DNA from: Streptomyces spiralis
GTDB taxonomy: Bacteria; Actinomycetota; Actinomycetes; Streptomycetales; Streptomycetaceae
Assembly: GCF_014654675.1 (NCBI RefSeq)
Contig: NZ_BNBC01000030.1
Coordinates: 58,849 to 122,848 of the forward strand
Reading direction: 5' to 3'
DNA length: 64,000 nt
The notes under the pieces were generated by a model, which ran no database searches, was not told where the DNA came from, and saw only the letters and a program-made list of their open reading frames with translations. Shown here one piece after another: positions 1-8,723 of the stretch. Each line of letters begins with the position of its first letter. Within the stretch, counting starts at the first letter, position 1. The position numbers and the translations under genes are program-made.

Positions 1-701
1 ACCAGCACGTCGCCGCGCCGGGGCCGGATGTCCACCGGGACGCCGAGACGGGTGGCCAGCTCGCCGGACCAGGGGCCCGCGGCGTTGACGAAGCAGTCCG
101 CCTCCAGCAGGCCGGTCGAGGTGCGGACCGCGGTGATCCGTTCGCCGCAGGTGACCGCGCCGAGCACCTCGCAGCCGGTGCGCAGGGTGGCGCCCGCCGC
201 GAGCGCGTCGGTGAGCAGGGCGGCGGCCGCGGCGGCCGGCTGCACCTGGGCGTCCTCCGGGTAGTGAACGGCGGCGGCGTGGTCACGGGTGACGTACGGT
301 TCCGCCGCGGCGAGCGCGTCGGCGTCGAGGATCTCGGTGTGCACGCCCGCCGTGCGCTGGCCGGCGGCGAAGCGGGTCAGCTCGCGGGCTCCGGCGTCGG
401 TCGTCGCCACGACGATGCCGCCCTTGGGCTCCCACTCCACCGCCCGCGCCGCGTGCGCGGACCGCTCGGCGGCAGCCGCGAGCACCTGCGGCCACAACCG
501 CCGGGACAGCTGGGCGAGTTGCAGCTCGGGACCCGGTCCCTTGTCGGAGACGAGTACGTTGCCCTCGCCGTGCGCCGTGGTCGCCGACGCGGCTGCACCG
601 CGCTCGACGACGGTGACCTCGAATCCGGCCAGGGCCAGCTCGCGAGCACACGCACAGCCGACGATTCCGGCACCCACAACCACTGCCGACGTTCCGTACA
701 T
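1..701 (-). CDS. FAD-dependent oxidoreductase (D-amino-acid/glycine oxidase type), cut by window edge
   Basis: The reading frame starts at ATG 701 and runs off the left edge without a stop, so only about 233 N-terminal residues are visible. The N-terminus (MYGTSAVVVGAGIVGCACAR) is a dinucleotide-binding GxGxxG fold, followed by an acidic strand end (VVERG), as in the DAO family of FAD amine/amino-acid oxidases. Such enzymes oxidise an amine or amino acid to the imine and pass electrons to oxygen or a carrier in the cytosol. The neighbours (XRE-cupin regulator, monoamine oxidase, aminotransferase) fit amine catabolism. A CGTTCG palindrome lies just upstream at 713-730 and recurs before the regulator gene, so control by that regulator is likely. 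The substrate cannot be told from sequence. Confidence 0.85.
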   Translation of the reverse strand, partial: MYGTSAVVVGAGIVGCACARELALAGFEVTVVERGAAASATTAHGEGNVLVSDKGPGPELQLAQLSRRLWPQVLAAAAERSAHAARAVEWEPKGGIVVATTDAGARELTRFAAGQRTAGVHTEILDADALAAAEPYVTRDHAAAVHYPEDAQVQPAAAAAALLTDALAAGATLRTGCEVLGAVTCGERITAVRTSTGLLEADCFVNAAGPWSGELATRLGVPVDIRPRRGDVL

Positions 702-712
702 CGAACACTCTC

Positions 713-730
713 CGTTCGTTAAACCGAACG
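713..730. promoter_or_regulatory. Palindromic operator candidate upstream of the FAD oxidoreductase
   Basis: The sequence reads CGTTCG-TTAAAC-CGAACG, two six-base inverted arms around six bases, 12 bases before the oxidoreductase start. The same half-site occurs in the upstream region of the XRE-cupin gene (1447-1485). I infer that the XRE-cupin protein binds both. Confidence 0.55.
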
Positions 731-806
731 ATCGGAAACGTATGACCGGACAAGAGGCCTGTCAACGGTCACGCCGAAGAGAGTTCGGCGGCCTCGCCGC
801 AGCGAG

Positions 807-1421
807 CTATTCCTCCGCCGGGTGGCTGCCGCCGATTCCCGGGTCGGACAGGTGGAGCCGCTGCTCCGCCCGGTACTGCAACAGCAGGACGGAGCGCACC
901 TCGCCGTCCAGCGCCGTGTAGCTGTGCGGCCGCGACGCGTCGAAGCGCACATAGTCGCCCGGCCCCAGCTCCACCTCGTCGTCCTTCACCCGCACACCGA
1001 GCCGGCCGGCCTGAACGATGGTGTGCTCAGTGCCGACATGGCCGAGTGACTCCTGTCGGCGCCCGGCCCGTACCCGCTGATCGAAGACCTCGATGACGGC
1101 ATCACCGGATTCGATCCGCTGCAGCGGTCGCAGATCCACGCCCTCGCCACTGAGCACCTCCGTCTCCGCGGCGCGCACCACTGTCAGTTCGCCGGCCGGC
1201 CGGGTGTCCAGCAGGTCCGAGATCGGCACCTCGAGCACTCTCGAGAGGCTGAACACCGTCTCGATGGTGGGGTTGCCCGTTCCGGATTCCAGCTGCGACA
1301 GCGTCGCCTTGCCGATCTTCGAACGCCTGGACAGCTCGGAGAGTGACAGCCCCCGCCGGGTCCTGGCCCGTCTCAGATTGGCCGCCAGCATGCCCCGGAC
1401 CGAACCCTCGGAGACGCTCAC
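807..1421 (-). CDS. XRE-family regulator with C-terminal cupin sensor domain
   Basis: This is a 204-residue protein with an N-terminal helix-turn-helix at about residues 12-66 (LSLSELSRRSKIGKATLSQLE, then NPTIETVFSLSRVL) and a C-terminal cupin from about residue 95 to 190, with a GPGDYVRFDASRPHSY core. This layout is that of PuuR-like repressors, which often sense small amines or carboxylates through the cupin. It starts at GTG 1421, with GGGTGAGG a few bases upstream. It sits between an FAD oxidoreductase and a monoamine oxidase on the same strand. CGTTCG palindromes in front of both its own gene and the oxidoreductase suggest autoregulation and local control. The ligand is unknown. Confidence 0.9.
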   Translation of the reverse strand: MSVSEGSVRGMLAANLRRARTRRGLSLSELSRRSKIGKATLSQLESGTGNPTIETVFSLSRVLEVPISDLLDTRPAGELTVVRAAETEVLSGEGVDLRPLQRIESGDAVIEVFDQRVRAGRRQESLGHVGTEHTIVQAGRLGVRVKDDEVELGPGDYVRFDASRPHSYTALDGEVRSVLLLQYRAEQRLHLSDPGIGGSHPAEE

Positions 1422-1446
1422 AACCTCACCCTTACCTCTCTACCGT

Positions 1447-1485
1447 CGTTCGACATAACGTACGAACATTATGGCGCTACGTTCG
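1447..1485. promoter_or_regulatory. Repeated CGTTCG/CGAAC operator candidate upstream of the XRE-cupin gene
   Basis: CGTTCG (1447-1452) and CGAAC (1463-1467) form an inverted pair, and a third GTTCG copy follows at 1481-1485. The same half-site forms the palindrome at 713-730. Position and repetition suggest an autoregulatory operator of the gene ending at 1421. Confidence 0.45.
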
Positions 1486-1581
1486 CTACACGGATCAGGA
1501 TGGGGCCTTCTCCCGCAGTGCACCACCTCTCCCGGGACATACGCGATCGCGATGGTCGGCCCACCGCTGGAACCGGCTGCG

Positions 1582-2913
1582 TCACCTCGAAGGGCGCACG
1601 CCCCGTGTGAGCTCGGCCAGGGAGATCGGTGAACCGAGGATCCGCTCGGCCGCGCGATGCCCTGAGCGGAGCGCGCCGTGGACAGTGGCTGGTTCGCGCC
1701 CCCAGGTCGCTTCTCCCGCAAAGTGGAGGACGCCGTCGACGGGTCCCGCCATCGCATCGTGGTCGTCGTGGGAGGAGCCGACGGCGACGTAGGAGTACGA
1801 GCCGAGGGCGAGAGGGTCGATGCCCCAGCGTGTGATCCAGTGCGCCACGGGCTCGGGGACGGAGTCGCCGTAGATCTCGCGGAGGGCGCCGAGGACCGAC
1901 GAGACCACCTCTTCGTCGGTCTTCTGCTCGATCTCCCGACCCCAGGCACCGCCGGCGAAGGTCAGCAGCATCGGCCTGCCGCTCACCACGGAGACGTCGT
2001 ACCAGGAATGCCAGGGGACGCCGACCCGGCCGTGCTGCCGGATCGCGTAGACATCGTCCTGCCAGAAGCGGTCGGGAAACCGGAGGAAGACCTTGTTGAA
2101 CACGCCCATTCCGAGCCGGGCGATCGGTCCCGCAACGGCGTCGGGCAGAGGTGGCCTGAACTCGATCGCTCCTGCTTTGAGCACGCCCAACGGCACCGTG
2201 ACGATCACGTGGGCGGCCTCGAAGGACTCGTCCTCCGTGTCGACTCGCACCCCTGTAGCCGACCTGGTGATGGCGGTCACGGTCATTCCCGGACGCACGT
2301 CGAGGCCTCGCGCGAGAGTCCGGGGAAGCACATCGTAGCCACCCGGGAAGATCACTTCGTCGCCTTCGATGCTGTCCTCGTCGAGGGCATGAGCGGCGAC
2401 CTGTTCGACCTCGGCGCCGCACTGCTCCTCCGTGCGATGCCGATAGAACGCGCGGACCCGTTCGGCGCGTTCGGGTTCCCATCCGGTCGCGGCGAGGGCG
2501 CGCTCTGCCGCGGTGGCGTAACTCTCGTCGTGGCCGGACGCCGCGGCGGTCAGCCGGAAAAGGTCATCGGCCGTGTCGACGTCGATGGTCCACTGCTGTG
2601 TCGCGTCATCGTCCAGCAGGCGCCGCGATTCGTCGTAGTCGGCGATCGGCCGCCCGCCGGCCTGGAAGCTCCCCACCGTGAACTCGCGTGTTTCCATCTC
2701 GAGCGCGGCGACAAGTCCCGTGAGCGGGTTGCCGGTGAGGCCATGGATCCATGAGGCGCCACGGTCGACGGAGAACCCTGCCGTGCGGTCCGTCCAGATC
2801 CGTCCACCGACGCGGTCTCGCGCCTCGAGCACGACCACACGTGGTCCTGCGGCGTGAAACAGTCGCGCTGCGGTGATGCCGGCGATTCCCGCGCCGACGA
2901 CGATAGTGTCCAT
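1582..2913 (-). CDS. Flavin monoamine oxidase family protein
   Basis: This 443-residue protein begins with an FAD-binding Rossmann motif (MDTIVVGAGIAGITAAR) followed by LEARDRVGGRIWT, the signature of flavin amine oxidases. The C-terminus has the second FAD motif (DGVLHFAGEATWGREPATVHGA). Enzymes of this family oxidise amines to aldehydes with release of ammonia and peroxide. Two ATGs lie in tandem; the inner one at 2913 is preferred because GGAG is six bases before it. An upstream extension to 3129 would run into unconserved arginine-rich sequence. The aminotransferase gene lies 280 bases upstream on the same strand, so the two probably serve one amine pathway. Confidence 0.92.
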   Translation of the reverse strand: MDTIVVGAGIAGITAARLFHAAGPRVVVLEARDRVGGRIWTDRTAGFSVDRGASWIHGLTGNPLTGLVAALEMETREFTVGSFQAGGRPIADYDESRRLLDDDATQQWTIDVDTADDLFRLTAAASGHDESYATAAERALAATGWEPERAERVRAFYRHRTEEQCGAEVEQVAAHALDEDSIEGDEVIFPGGYDVLPRTLARGLDVRPGMTVTAITRSATGVRVDTEDESFEAAHVIVTVPLGVLKAGAIEFRPPLPDAVAGPIARLGMGVFNKVFLRFPDRFWQDDVYAIRQHGRVGVPWHSWYDVSVVSGRPMLLTFAGGAWGREIEQKTDEEVVSSVLGALREIYGDSVPEPVAHWITRWGIDPLALGSYSYVAVGSSHDDHDAMAGPVDGVLHFAGEATWGREPATVHGALRSGHRAAERILGSPISLAELTRGVRPSR

Positions 2914-3192
2914 CATCTTCTCCAGGGCCTTGAGGTCGGATCTGCACGCCAGCAGTCGGGACGGCGTGCCGTCACCATTGCTCTGACGGCCCGTCACCGG
3001 TCGGCGCGACGCGCCTCCGCCGCCCGCGCGATCCGCCGACCGGAGCAGGAGCCGGTCGAGGCCCGGGACGCCAGGTGCCGCACGGAGGCGACCGCGATGC
3101 CCTTGCTGCGCTCGGCCGATGCGACGCATCTCGGCGGCAGATCGGGCATCACGGCGGCGCCGAATCGCGAAGCGCCGGCTCCGAGCCGGGTG

Positions 3193-6168
3193 TCACCGGG
3201 TGTGGCCGTGGCCGAGCTGGGCGAGGGCCAGGTCGAGCATGTCGGCGAAGAAGTCCGCGGCGGTGGAGTCGATGCACAGTGGCGGCTTGATCTTCAGGAT
3301 GTTGAGGTGGTCGCCGGTGGGCTGGACGATGACGCCGAGGTCGAGCATGCGGTCGCAGAGCTCGGCGGTCTCCTCCGTGGCCGGTTCCAGGGTGGTGCGA
3401 TCCCTGACGAGTTCGAGGCCGAGATAGAGACCCGTGCCGTGGACGGCGCCGATGATGCCGTAGCGGTCGGCCAGTGCTTCGAGCCGGCGCTTCAGACGGC
3501 CGCCGACGCGCACCGCGTTGCCCTGGAGGTCCTCGTCACGCAGGGTGTCCAGGACGGTGAGGCCCACGACGCTGGAGACCGGGCTGCCACCGGTGGAGGA
3601 GAAGAAATAGCCCTGATCGCGGTAGCGATCGGCGACCTCCTTGGAGGTGATGACGGCACCGAGCGGGTGACCGTTGCCCATGGCCTTGGCGACGCAGACG
3701 ATGTCGGGAACGACCCCCTGCTGCTCGAAGCCCCAGAACCAGTGTCCCAGACGGCCGTATCCGACCTGCACCTCGTCGGCGACGGCCAGGCCGCCGTGAC
3801 GTCGAACCGCCGCGTACACCTCGGCGAGATAGCCGTCGGGAAGTGCGACTCCTCCGGCGTTGCCGTAGAAGGTCTCGCCGATGAACGCTCCCGCCGGGCG
3901 GTCGGACGCGGCCAGGTCGTCGATCACCGCGACGGCCTCGGGCCCGTAGCGCACGGCATCAGCCCCACGGTGCCGGCCTCGGTAGGAGTTGGGCGAGTCC
4001 ACCGTGTGCACCCAGCTCGGGCGGGTGGCCAGGGCGTTCGGGTTGTCCTGGAGAGAGGTGGAGACCGCGTCGGAGGCGTACGTCCAGCCGTGGTACGCCT
4101 CGCGCAGTGCCACGACGTCGTGGCGGCCGGTGGCGCCCATGGCCAGCCGAAGGCCCAGATCCACCGCCTCGGAGCCGGAGTTGACCAGGAACACCGTGTC
4201 CAATGGGTCGGGAAGGAGGCCGGCGAGGCGTTCGGTGAACTCCACCACCGAGGCATAGTGGAAGCGTGAGTTCGTATTGAGCCGTCGCAGTTGCCGGGAA
4301 ACCGCCTCCTCGACCCGGGGGTGGGCGTGGCCCAACGGGGTGACGTTGTTGACGATGTCGAGGTACGAGCGGCCCTCGGTGGACAGCAGATGGTGGCGCC
4401 AACCACGCTCGATACGGGGAGGGTTGGCGTAGTAGTGCTCCTGCACGGTGGCGAACGCGGCGTCGCGCCGGTCCAGCAGGTCCCTCTCGCGCGTACGGTC
4501 GGAGCCGGCCGGGAGGCCGAGGAGCGGGGCGGGGTCGGCGGTGAGCGCGAGCCAGCCGGCGGCGTACTCGGGCCGGACCAGGCGCGGGGCAGCAGGGCCG
4601 TCGGCGGCGTGCAGCGCGACGTGGACCGAGGCGCCGGAGCCGAGGTGGGCGATGTCCTCACCCGCCTGCACCGTCGCGCCGGTGCTGACCACGGCCTGGA
4701 CCGAGGGGGTGAAGGACAGCGACAGCGCCTGCGCACCGTAGGTGAGTTCCACCCGGCCCGGCGCCGCGGCGAGGACACTCCCCGCGGCGGGCGCCTGTAC
4801 CACGGCGTCCCGGCCGAGCCAGAGGTCGATTCCGGTGGGCACCGTGGCGGTGGACACCGCTGACAGCGCCGGTGTCCGAGTGAGCCGGGCATGGGCGTAC
4901 CGGGTGGCGACCGCGGCCGCTCCGTCCGCGAGCGCGGTGGCCGCCAGCCGGGACTCGGTGCCGGCGTCCGTCCAGGCTCCGTCGTCCATGGAATCGCCGT
5001 CGGTGGACAGGTCGAGGAGGGTGATGTCGCCGGCGGCGAGGTCCCGCAGGAGAGGGTGCATCGGCGTGTCGGTCTGCGCGGTCCGGGAAGGCACGTCGGC
5101 CGTGGCGGTCGCGTCCCTGACGAGGTGGTTCATCACCGGCAGGGGCAGACAGGTGGCCTGCTCGAATATGCGCCATTCGCGGTCGAGGGCGGCCTTGGCG
5201 TAGGCGTTGTCCTCGTCGACGGCGGCCTGCTGCCGCCCGCTGGCCACCAGGACGGCGGCGCGCAGGACCACGAGCGGCCACAACGCCTCCGCCTCCTCGG
5301 GGGAGAGCGGCCGAACGTCGTGGAAGGCGCGGACGGCGGGCAGCAGGTGGTGAGGCTCGATTCCGTCGTGGTGGAGCATGGAGGACAGGGACACGGCGAG
5401 TTCGCCGACCGCCCAGCTCGTGGTCACGTCACCGAAGTCGATGACCCCGTCCGGCATCGGCGGACGGGTGTCGGGACGGCGGATCAGATTGTCGTCGGTG
5501 AGGTCCAGGTGTACGGCCTGCGACGGCAGTGCGGCGGCGAGCTTCTGGACATGTGCCCAGGCCTCGGCGGTCGCACTCTGGACGGCGGTGCGGCGGTCGG
5601 GCTCGTCGATGTGCCCGGCGAGCTTGGTGACGACTCGATCGGCGTGCTGGGGGTCCCACTGGAGCACGCGGTCGAGGCCCGGGTGCCGGAAGTCGCGCAG
5701 GGCGGTGCTGACCTTTCCGACGATGGTGCCCATGGCGGCCACGGTGCCGGGGGACAGGTGCCGCGGTCCCGAGAGGGTGCCGCCGGGCAGGTAGCGCAGC
5801 AGGCGCGCGACGGCCGGACCTCTCTCGGTGTCCACTGTTGTGCGACGCGGGGAACCGTCGGGGCGGCGCAGAACGGTGGCGATGCGCAGTTCCGGGCGGG
5901 CCGCGGCGATCAGGTCGGCCGCGGCGTCCTGAGCCTCGATCTCCACAGTGCCGAAGGCGGGGTTGGCGATCTTCAGAATCGCCGCGGGCGTCCCGTCGTC
6001 GGCGTGCAGCAGGAAGTTGGCGTCCTGCTGGCTGCCCAGCGACCGTGCGCGAGCAGTGATGCCGAGGTGTTCGGCAGCGATGAGCTCAGCCTCGGCCGGT
6101 GTCACTCGGGGTACAGGGAGGGCGTCCTCGGTGAAGAAGTCGATCGTGCGGTACTCGTCGGGGAGCAT
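3193..6168 (-). CDS. Three-part protein: APH-type kinase, M23-like domain, class III aminotransferase
   Basis: This 991-residue protein has three parts. Residues about 20-340 are a choline/aminoglycoside-kinase-like domain with a Brenner-type loop (HLDLTDDN) and DFGD. Residues about 400-560 look like an M23/biotinyl-type beta domain (VVQAPAAGSVLAAAPGRVEL). Residues about 580-991 are a PLP class III aminotransferase with ADEVQVGYGR and the expected PLP lysine in AKAMGNGHPLGAV. Proteins of this layout are known in bacteria; related enzymes act as phospho-lyases or transaminases on phosphorylated amino alcohols, so phosphorylation then elimination or transamination is a reasonable guess. The start at ATG 6168 is chosen for GAGGAA five bases upstream. 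The Lrp gene lies 50 bases upstream and probably controls it. Confidence 0.88.
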   Translation of the reverse strand: MLPDEYRTIDFFTEDALPVPRVTPAEAELIAAEHLGITARARSLGSQQDANFLLHADDGTPAAILKIANPAFGTVEIEAQDAAADLIAAARPELRIATVLRRPDGSPRRTTVDTERGPAVARLLRYLPGGTLSGPRHLSPGTVAAMGTIVGKVSTALRDFRHPGLDRVLQWDPQHADRVVTKLAGHIDEPDRRTAVQSATAEAWAHVQKLAAALPSQAVHLDLTDDNLIRRPDTRPPMPDGVIDFGDVTTSWAVGELAVSLSSMLHHDGIEPHHLLPAVRAFHDVRPLSPEEAEALWPLVVLRAAVLVASGRQQAAVDEDNAYAKAALDREWRIFEQATCLPLPVMNHLVRDATATADVPSRTAQTDTPMHPLLRDLAAGDITLLDLSTDGDSMDDGAWTDAGTESRLAATALADGAAAVATRYAHARLTRTPALSAVSTATVPTGIDLWLGRDAVVQAPAAGSVLAAAPGRVELTYGAQALSLSFTPSVQAVVSTGATVQAGEDIAHLGSGASVHVALHAADGPAAPRLVRPEYAAGWLALTADPAPLLGLPAGSDRTRERDLLDRRDAAFATVQEHYYANPPRIERGWRHHLLSTEGRSYLDIVNNVTPLGHAHPRVEEAVSRQLRRLNTNSRFHYASVVEFTERLAGLLPDPLDTVFLVNSGSEAVDLGLRLAMGATGRHDVVALREAYHGWTYASDAVSTSLQDNPNALATRPSWVHTVDSPNSYRGRHRGADAVRYGPEAVAVIDDLAASDRPAGAFIGETFYGNAGGVALPDGYLAEVYAAVRRHGGLAVADEVQVGYGRLGHWFWGFEQQGVVPDIVCVAKAMGNGHPLGAVITSKEVADRYRDQGYFFSSTGGSPVSSVVGLTVLDTLRDEDLQGNAVRVGGRLKRRLEALADRYGIIGAVHGTGLYLGLELVRDRTTLEPATEETAELCDRMLDLGVIVQPTGDHLNILKIKPPLCIDSTAADFFADMLDLALAQLGHGHTR

Positions 6169-6218
6169 GCGGGTTCCTCGGCTGGTTCGGGCAGACAGGG
6201 CTGGGACGCTGGGATGCC

Positions 6219-6659
6219 TCAGTCGACGTGCCACAAGAAGCGGTGCGTGTGAATCCCGAAGTAGGGGAAGTTCTCCACGGACGCGACACCCTCGACGGGC
6301 CGCACGACGTCGTTGATGAAGTCCAGAAGATCCCGAGGCTGACTGCACACCACCTCCGCGAACAGGTCGAAGCCGCCGGCCGTCAGGACCGTGTACACGA
6401 CCTCGTCGTGCCGGGACAGTTCATCGGCGACCGCGCGGGGATCGCCGTCGATGCGCACGCCCAGGAGTGCCATCGCCTGCCGGCCCATGGTCATCGGGTC
6501 GGTCACTCCGACGACCTGGACCACTTTGGCGTCGATCAGCCGCTGCAGGCGGAGCCTTGCCGCCGAGGGCGACAACCCCACCTTCGGACCCAGATCGGCG
6601 TAGGGGATCCGGCCGTCGATCTGCAGCTCCCGCAGGATGGCCCGGTCGGTGTCGTCCAT
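6219..6659 (-). CDS. Lrp/AsnC family transcriptional regulator
   Basis: This 146-residue protein has an AsnC winged helix at residues 1-60 (DRAILRELQIDGRIPYADLG, then LSPSAARLRLQRL) and a RAM ligand-binding domain to the end. Family members bind amino acids and act as octamers or dimers on DNA. It is the first gene of a same-strand run into the kinase/aminotransferase fusion and the monoamine oxidase, so it is likely their activator or repressor, with an amine or amino acid as ligand. TTCAAG-containing dyads lie just upstream (6699-6747). Confidence 0.93.
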   Translation of the reverse strand: MDDTDRAILRELQIDGRIPYADLGPKVGLSPSAARLRLQRLIDAKVVQVVGVTDPMTMGRQAMALLGVRIDGDPRAVADELSRHDEVVYTVLTAGGFDLFAEVVCSQPRDLLDFINDVVRPVEGVASVENFPYFGIHTHRFLWHVD

Positions 6660-6698
6660 GCAGCACCCCTCTCTCCTGCGTGAACGGCAGACAGCTCG

Positions 6699-6747
6699 CT
6701 TGTTTCAAGAATAGTGAGGGATCCACACGCTCGATTCAAGTGTCGAG
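6699..6747. promoter_or_regulatory. Candidate Lrp operator: two TTCAAG-containing dyads
   Basis: CTTGTTTCAAG (6699-6709) is a short palindrome, and CTCGA-TTCAAGTG-TCGAG (6730-6747) is a second dyad, both within 90 bases upstream of the Lrp gene. AsnC-type regulators usually bind such spaced weak dyads. This assignment is inference from position. Confidence 0.35.
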
Positions 6748-7548
6748 ACGATGGAATCGAGCGCATCGTGTGTACGGGCGCTGGTGAGCGCTTTGGAGTC
6801 CTGGCGTTTCTCGAACGTGCTCACGGCGGGTGTGATGCGTCCGCCTGGACCAGGCGCCGTGCCTGGCCGCGGCCGCGGCGAAGAGGGTGTGCAGGCCCGA
6901 CGAGGGCCCAAGCCGGCTCCGGCGCCATCGCGGTCCACGACGGCGCTTCGCATCGATGAACTTGTGGCGCTGCTGTCGCCGATCACCGTGGGTGGAGCAG
7001 GTGGTTGTTACTCACTTTCGGGTGTCGGCTGCGTGGTGGGGTGGGGCGAGGAGCGGTGTTCGCGGCGGTGGTGCGGCCTGATGGGGCATCAAAGGCTGAT
7101 TTCAGGCATTGATGGAGTATGCACGCGAGAGTCCCAGAATTATGGGTGATCTGTAACATCGCTCGTGTATTGCGCGTACTTGCCGTGTCGGCGGGGAGGG
7201 TGTGGTGCACGGCCGTCCGGCCATCACCGCCATCGCGCAACCCCTGCTCACGGTCTGCGGCCGAGGGGGGTTGCGCCCACACCCGCAGGGAGAGCATGTG
7301 TGTGTTTCCGCTTTCGTGCCCGATGCCGGTGAACCGCTGAGTGCGTGTGCCGGCATACAAGAGGCAACCCGCCGGCGCGGTGAAACCTCGGCCAGGGGCC
7401 TCCGCCGACGAGCCGGAAGTGTCGGTGGCGCCTGAATCGTGCGCCGTGTCAGAAGGCCAAGAGTCCCAGCGAACCAAGCACACAGCACACTCGGCCCCAA
7501 GGGACGCGAGGCGTGCGAACGAAGCACATGGCAGAACGGAGCGAGATC
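6748..7548. other. About 800 bases without a recognisable gene
   Basis: Short open frames exist on both strands, but none has a family resemblance, a ribosome site and codon use that agree. The last 50 bases hold the ribosome site of the small gene at 7549. I see no tRNA, CRISPR or transposase sequence here. Confidence 0.5.
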
Positions 7549-7809
7549 ATGCAGACCATCACCGCATCAACCGATCGAGCGTGGGAGCATGCCCCGGCGG
7601 ACGACTTCCTGCTGGCGCCGCCCGACCCCGCAGACCGCATTGCCTGCCGCATCGATCCTCGCGACCTTCGGCGCCTGAACCTGTACGCGGCGCTGACCAC
7701 GGCTGGAATCGCCCCCTGGCCGGGAGACCGGGAAGCGATCGAGACGCTCAGTGCACTGCCCGACAGCGTGCACGAAGCCCTGCACCACTGGCTCAGCTCC
7801 GGCAGGTGA
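7549..7809 (+). CDS. Small conserved-looking hypothetical protein
   Basis: This is an 86-residue acidic protein (MQTITASTDRAWEHAPADDF at the start) with no cysteine cluster, signal peptide or membrane segment. It contains ACRIDPRDLRRLNLYAALTT and ends in HEALHHWLSSGR. I do not recognise a domain. The start at ATG 7549 is chosen because GGAG lies seven bases upstream. An upstream in-frame ATG would add 12 residues without a ribosome site. A strong hairpin at 7854-7888 follows the stop and probably ends its transcript, so it looks like a single-gene unit. Confidence 0.65.
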   Translation: MQTITASTDRAWEHAPADDFLLAPPDPADRIACRIDPRDLRRLNLYAALTTAGIAPWPGDREAIETLSALPDSVHEALHHWLSSGR

Positions 7810-7853
7810 CACGCTTTGACGCCGGGGCATGGCACGTCGGCGTCGAGGTGGTA

Positions 7854-7888
7854 CAGCTGTGTAAGCCGTGCCCCGGCTTACACAGCTG
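7854..7888 (+). terminator. Strong hairpin terminator after the small hypothetical gene
   Basis: CAGCTGTGTAAGCCG (7854-7868) pairs perfectly with 7874-7888 around a five-base loop, a 15-base-pair stem. There is no T run, as is common in Streptomyces. It lies 45 bases after the stop at 7809 and could also serve the convergent S14 gene. Confidence 0.75.
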
Positions 7889-8107
7889 CGAGACTGGCCG
7901 TCACGATTCCGGCCCGCAGGGAGAGATGACGGGTGCTGGAGGCCGGCGCTCCGTGCCGTGGCGGTCAAACTCACTCGCGCGACCACCGTCGGCCCGGGGC
8001 CGGCGGTCGGCCCCGGGCTGGCCTCCGGCAGTATGCCCGTTGCCGGCTGCCATGCCGTCTCCCTCGTCGCGGGGCACCCCTGTGTGGGTGAGCGGCTCAG
8101 GGGCGGC

Positions 8108-8413
8108 TCACCAACTGCTCTTGGTGACGCCGGGGAGTTCGCCCGCGTGGGCCATTTCGCGTACGCGGATGCGGGACAGGCCGAAGGTTCGGAGGTGGCC
8201 GCGGGGGCGGCCGTCCACGGCGTCGCGGTTGCGCAGGCGGGTGGCGCTGGCGTCGCGGGGCTGTCGGTGCAGTTCCCGCTGCGCGGCGGTGCGTTCGGCG
8301 TCGGAGGTGTCGGGGGAGGAGATGACGGCTTTCAGTTCGGCGCGGCGTGCGGCGTAGCGGGCCACGATGCGACGCCGCTGCTCGTTCTTCGCGATCTTGC
8401 TCTTCTTGGCCAT
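8108..8413 (-). CDS. rpsN: 30S ribosomal protein S14, zinc-independent paralogue
   Basis: This is a 101-residue S14 (MAKKSKIAKNEQRRRIVARY, C-terminus GLSRIRVREMAHAGELPGV). It is the long form without the CxxC zinc ribbon of the short S14. It replaces the zinc-bound S14 in ribosomes under zinc limitation, which frees zinc. Its ATG shares one base with the stop of the L28 gene (8413), so the two are translationally coupled. The set is expected to be repressed by Zur when zinc is plentiful. Confidence 0.96.
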   Translation of the reverse strand: MAKKSKIAKNEQRRRIVARYAARRAELKAVISSPDTSDAERTAAQRELHRQPRDASATRLRNRDAVDGRPRGHLRTFGLSRIRVREMAHAGELPGVTKSSW

Positions 8414-8649
8414 CAGACCTTCCCTCCCCGGGCGCGGATGCGGGCCACTGCGGCCTCGATGCCGATCGTGTCGACGGTCTTGACGGCCTTGGCGGACAAG
8501 GTGAGCCGGACGTGGCGGCCTTCGCTGGGCAGCCAGTAGCGCTTGGTCTGGATGTTGGGATCGAAGCGGCGCTTGCTGCGCCGGTGGGAGTGGGAGATGC
8601 GGTGGCCGAAGCCGGGCTGTCGGCCGGTGAGTTGGCAGTGGGCGGACAT
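8413..8649 (-). CDS. rpmB: 50S ribosomal protein L28, zinc-free paralogue
   Basis: This is a 78-residue L28 (MSAHCQLTGRQPGFGHRISH, then HRRSKRRFDPNIQ). It has a single cysteine and so lacks the zinc-binding pairs of the housekeeping form. It starts at ATG 8649 with GGAGG six bases upstream; a longer frame upstream has no ribosome site. It is the first gene of the leftward half of a divergent pair of units with the Zur-type box at 8690-8704 between them, and it is coupled to rpsN. Confidence 0.95.
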   Translation of the reverse strand: MSAHCQLTGRQPGFGHRISHSHRRSKRRFDPNIQTKRYWLPSEGRHVRLTLSAKAVKTVDTIGIEAAVARIRARGGKV

Positions 8650-8689
8650 GTTGCCTCCTGGTGTGGGTGGCAGCACCGTAGCAGCTTAA

Positions 8690-8704
8690 TGAAAATGAAA
8701 ACCA
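8690..8704. promoter_or_regulatory. Zur box between the divergent zinc-free ribosomal operons
   Basis: TGAAAATGAAAACCA lies in the 74-base gap between rpmB and rpmG. The first nine bases match the actinobacterial Zur consensus half (TGAAAATGA...TTTTCA); the second half is weaker. Its position between exactly the gene set that Zur is known to repress supports the call. An AT-rich patch of this kind is rare in this window. Confidence 0.7.
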
Positions 8705-8723
8705 ATGCTGTATGGTGCTGTGC

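Noticed and set aside
2854..6252. Long plus-strand frames opposite the amine oxidase and aminotransferase genes
   Set aside because: They are antisense shadows (valine-, glycine- and histidine-rich) with no ribosome sites or domains.
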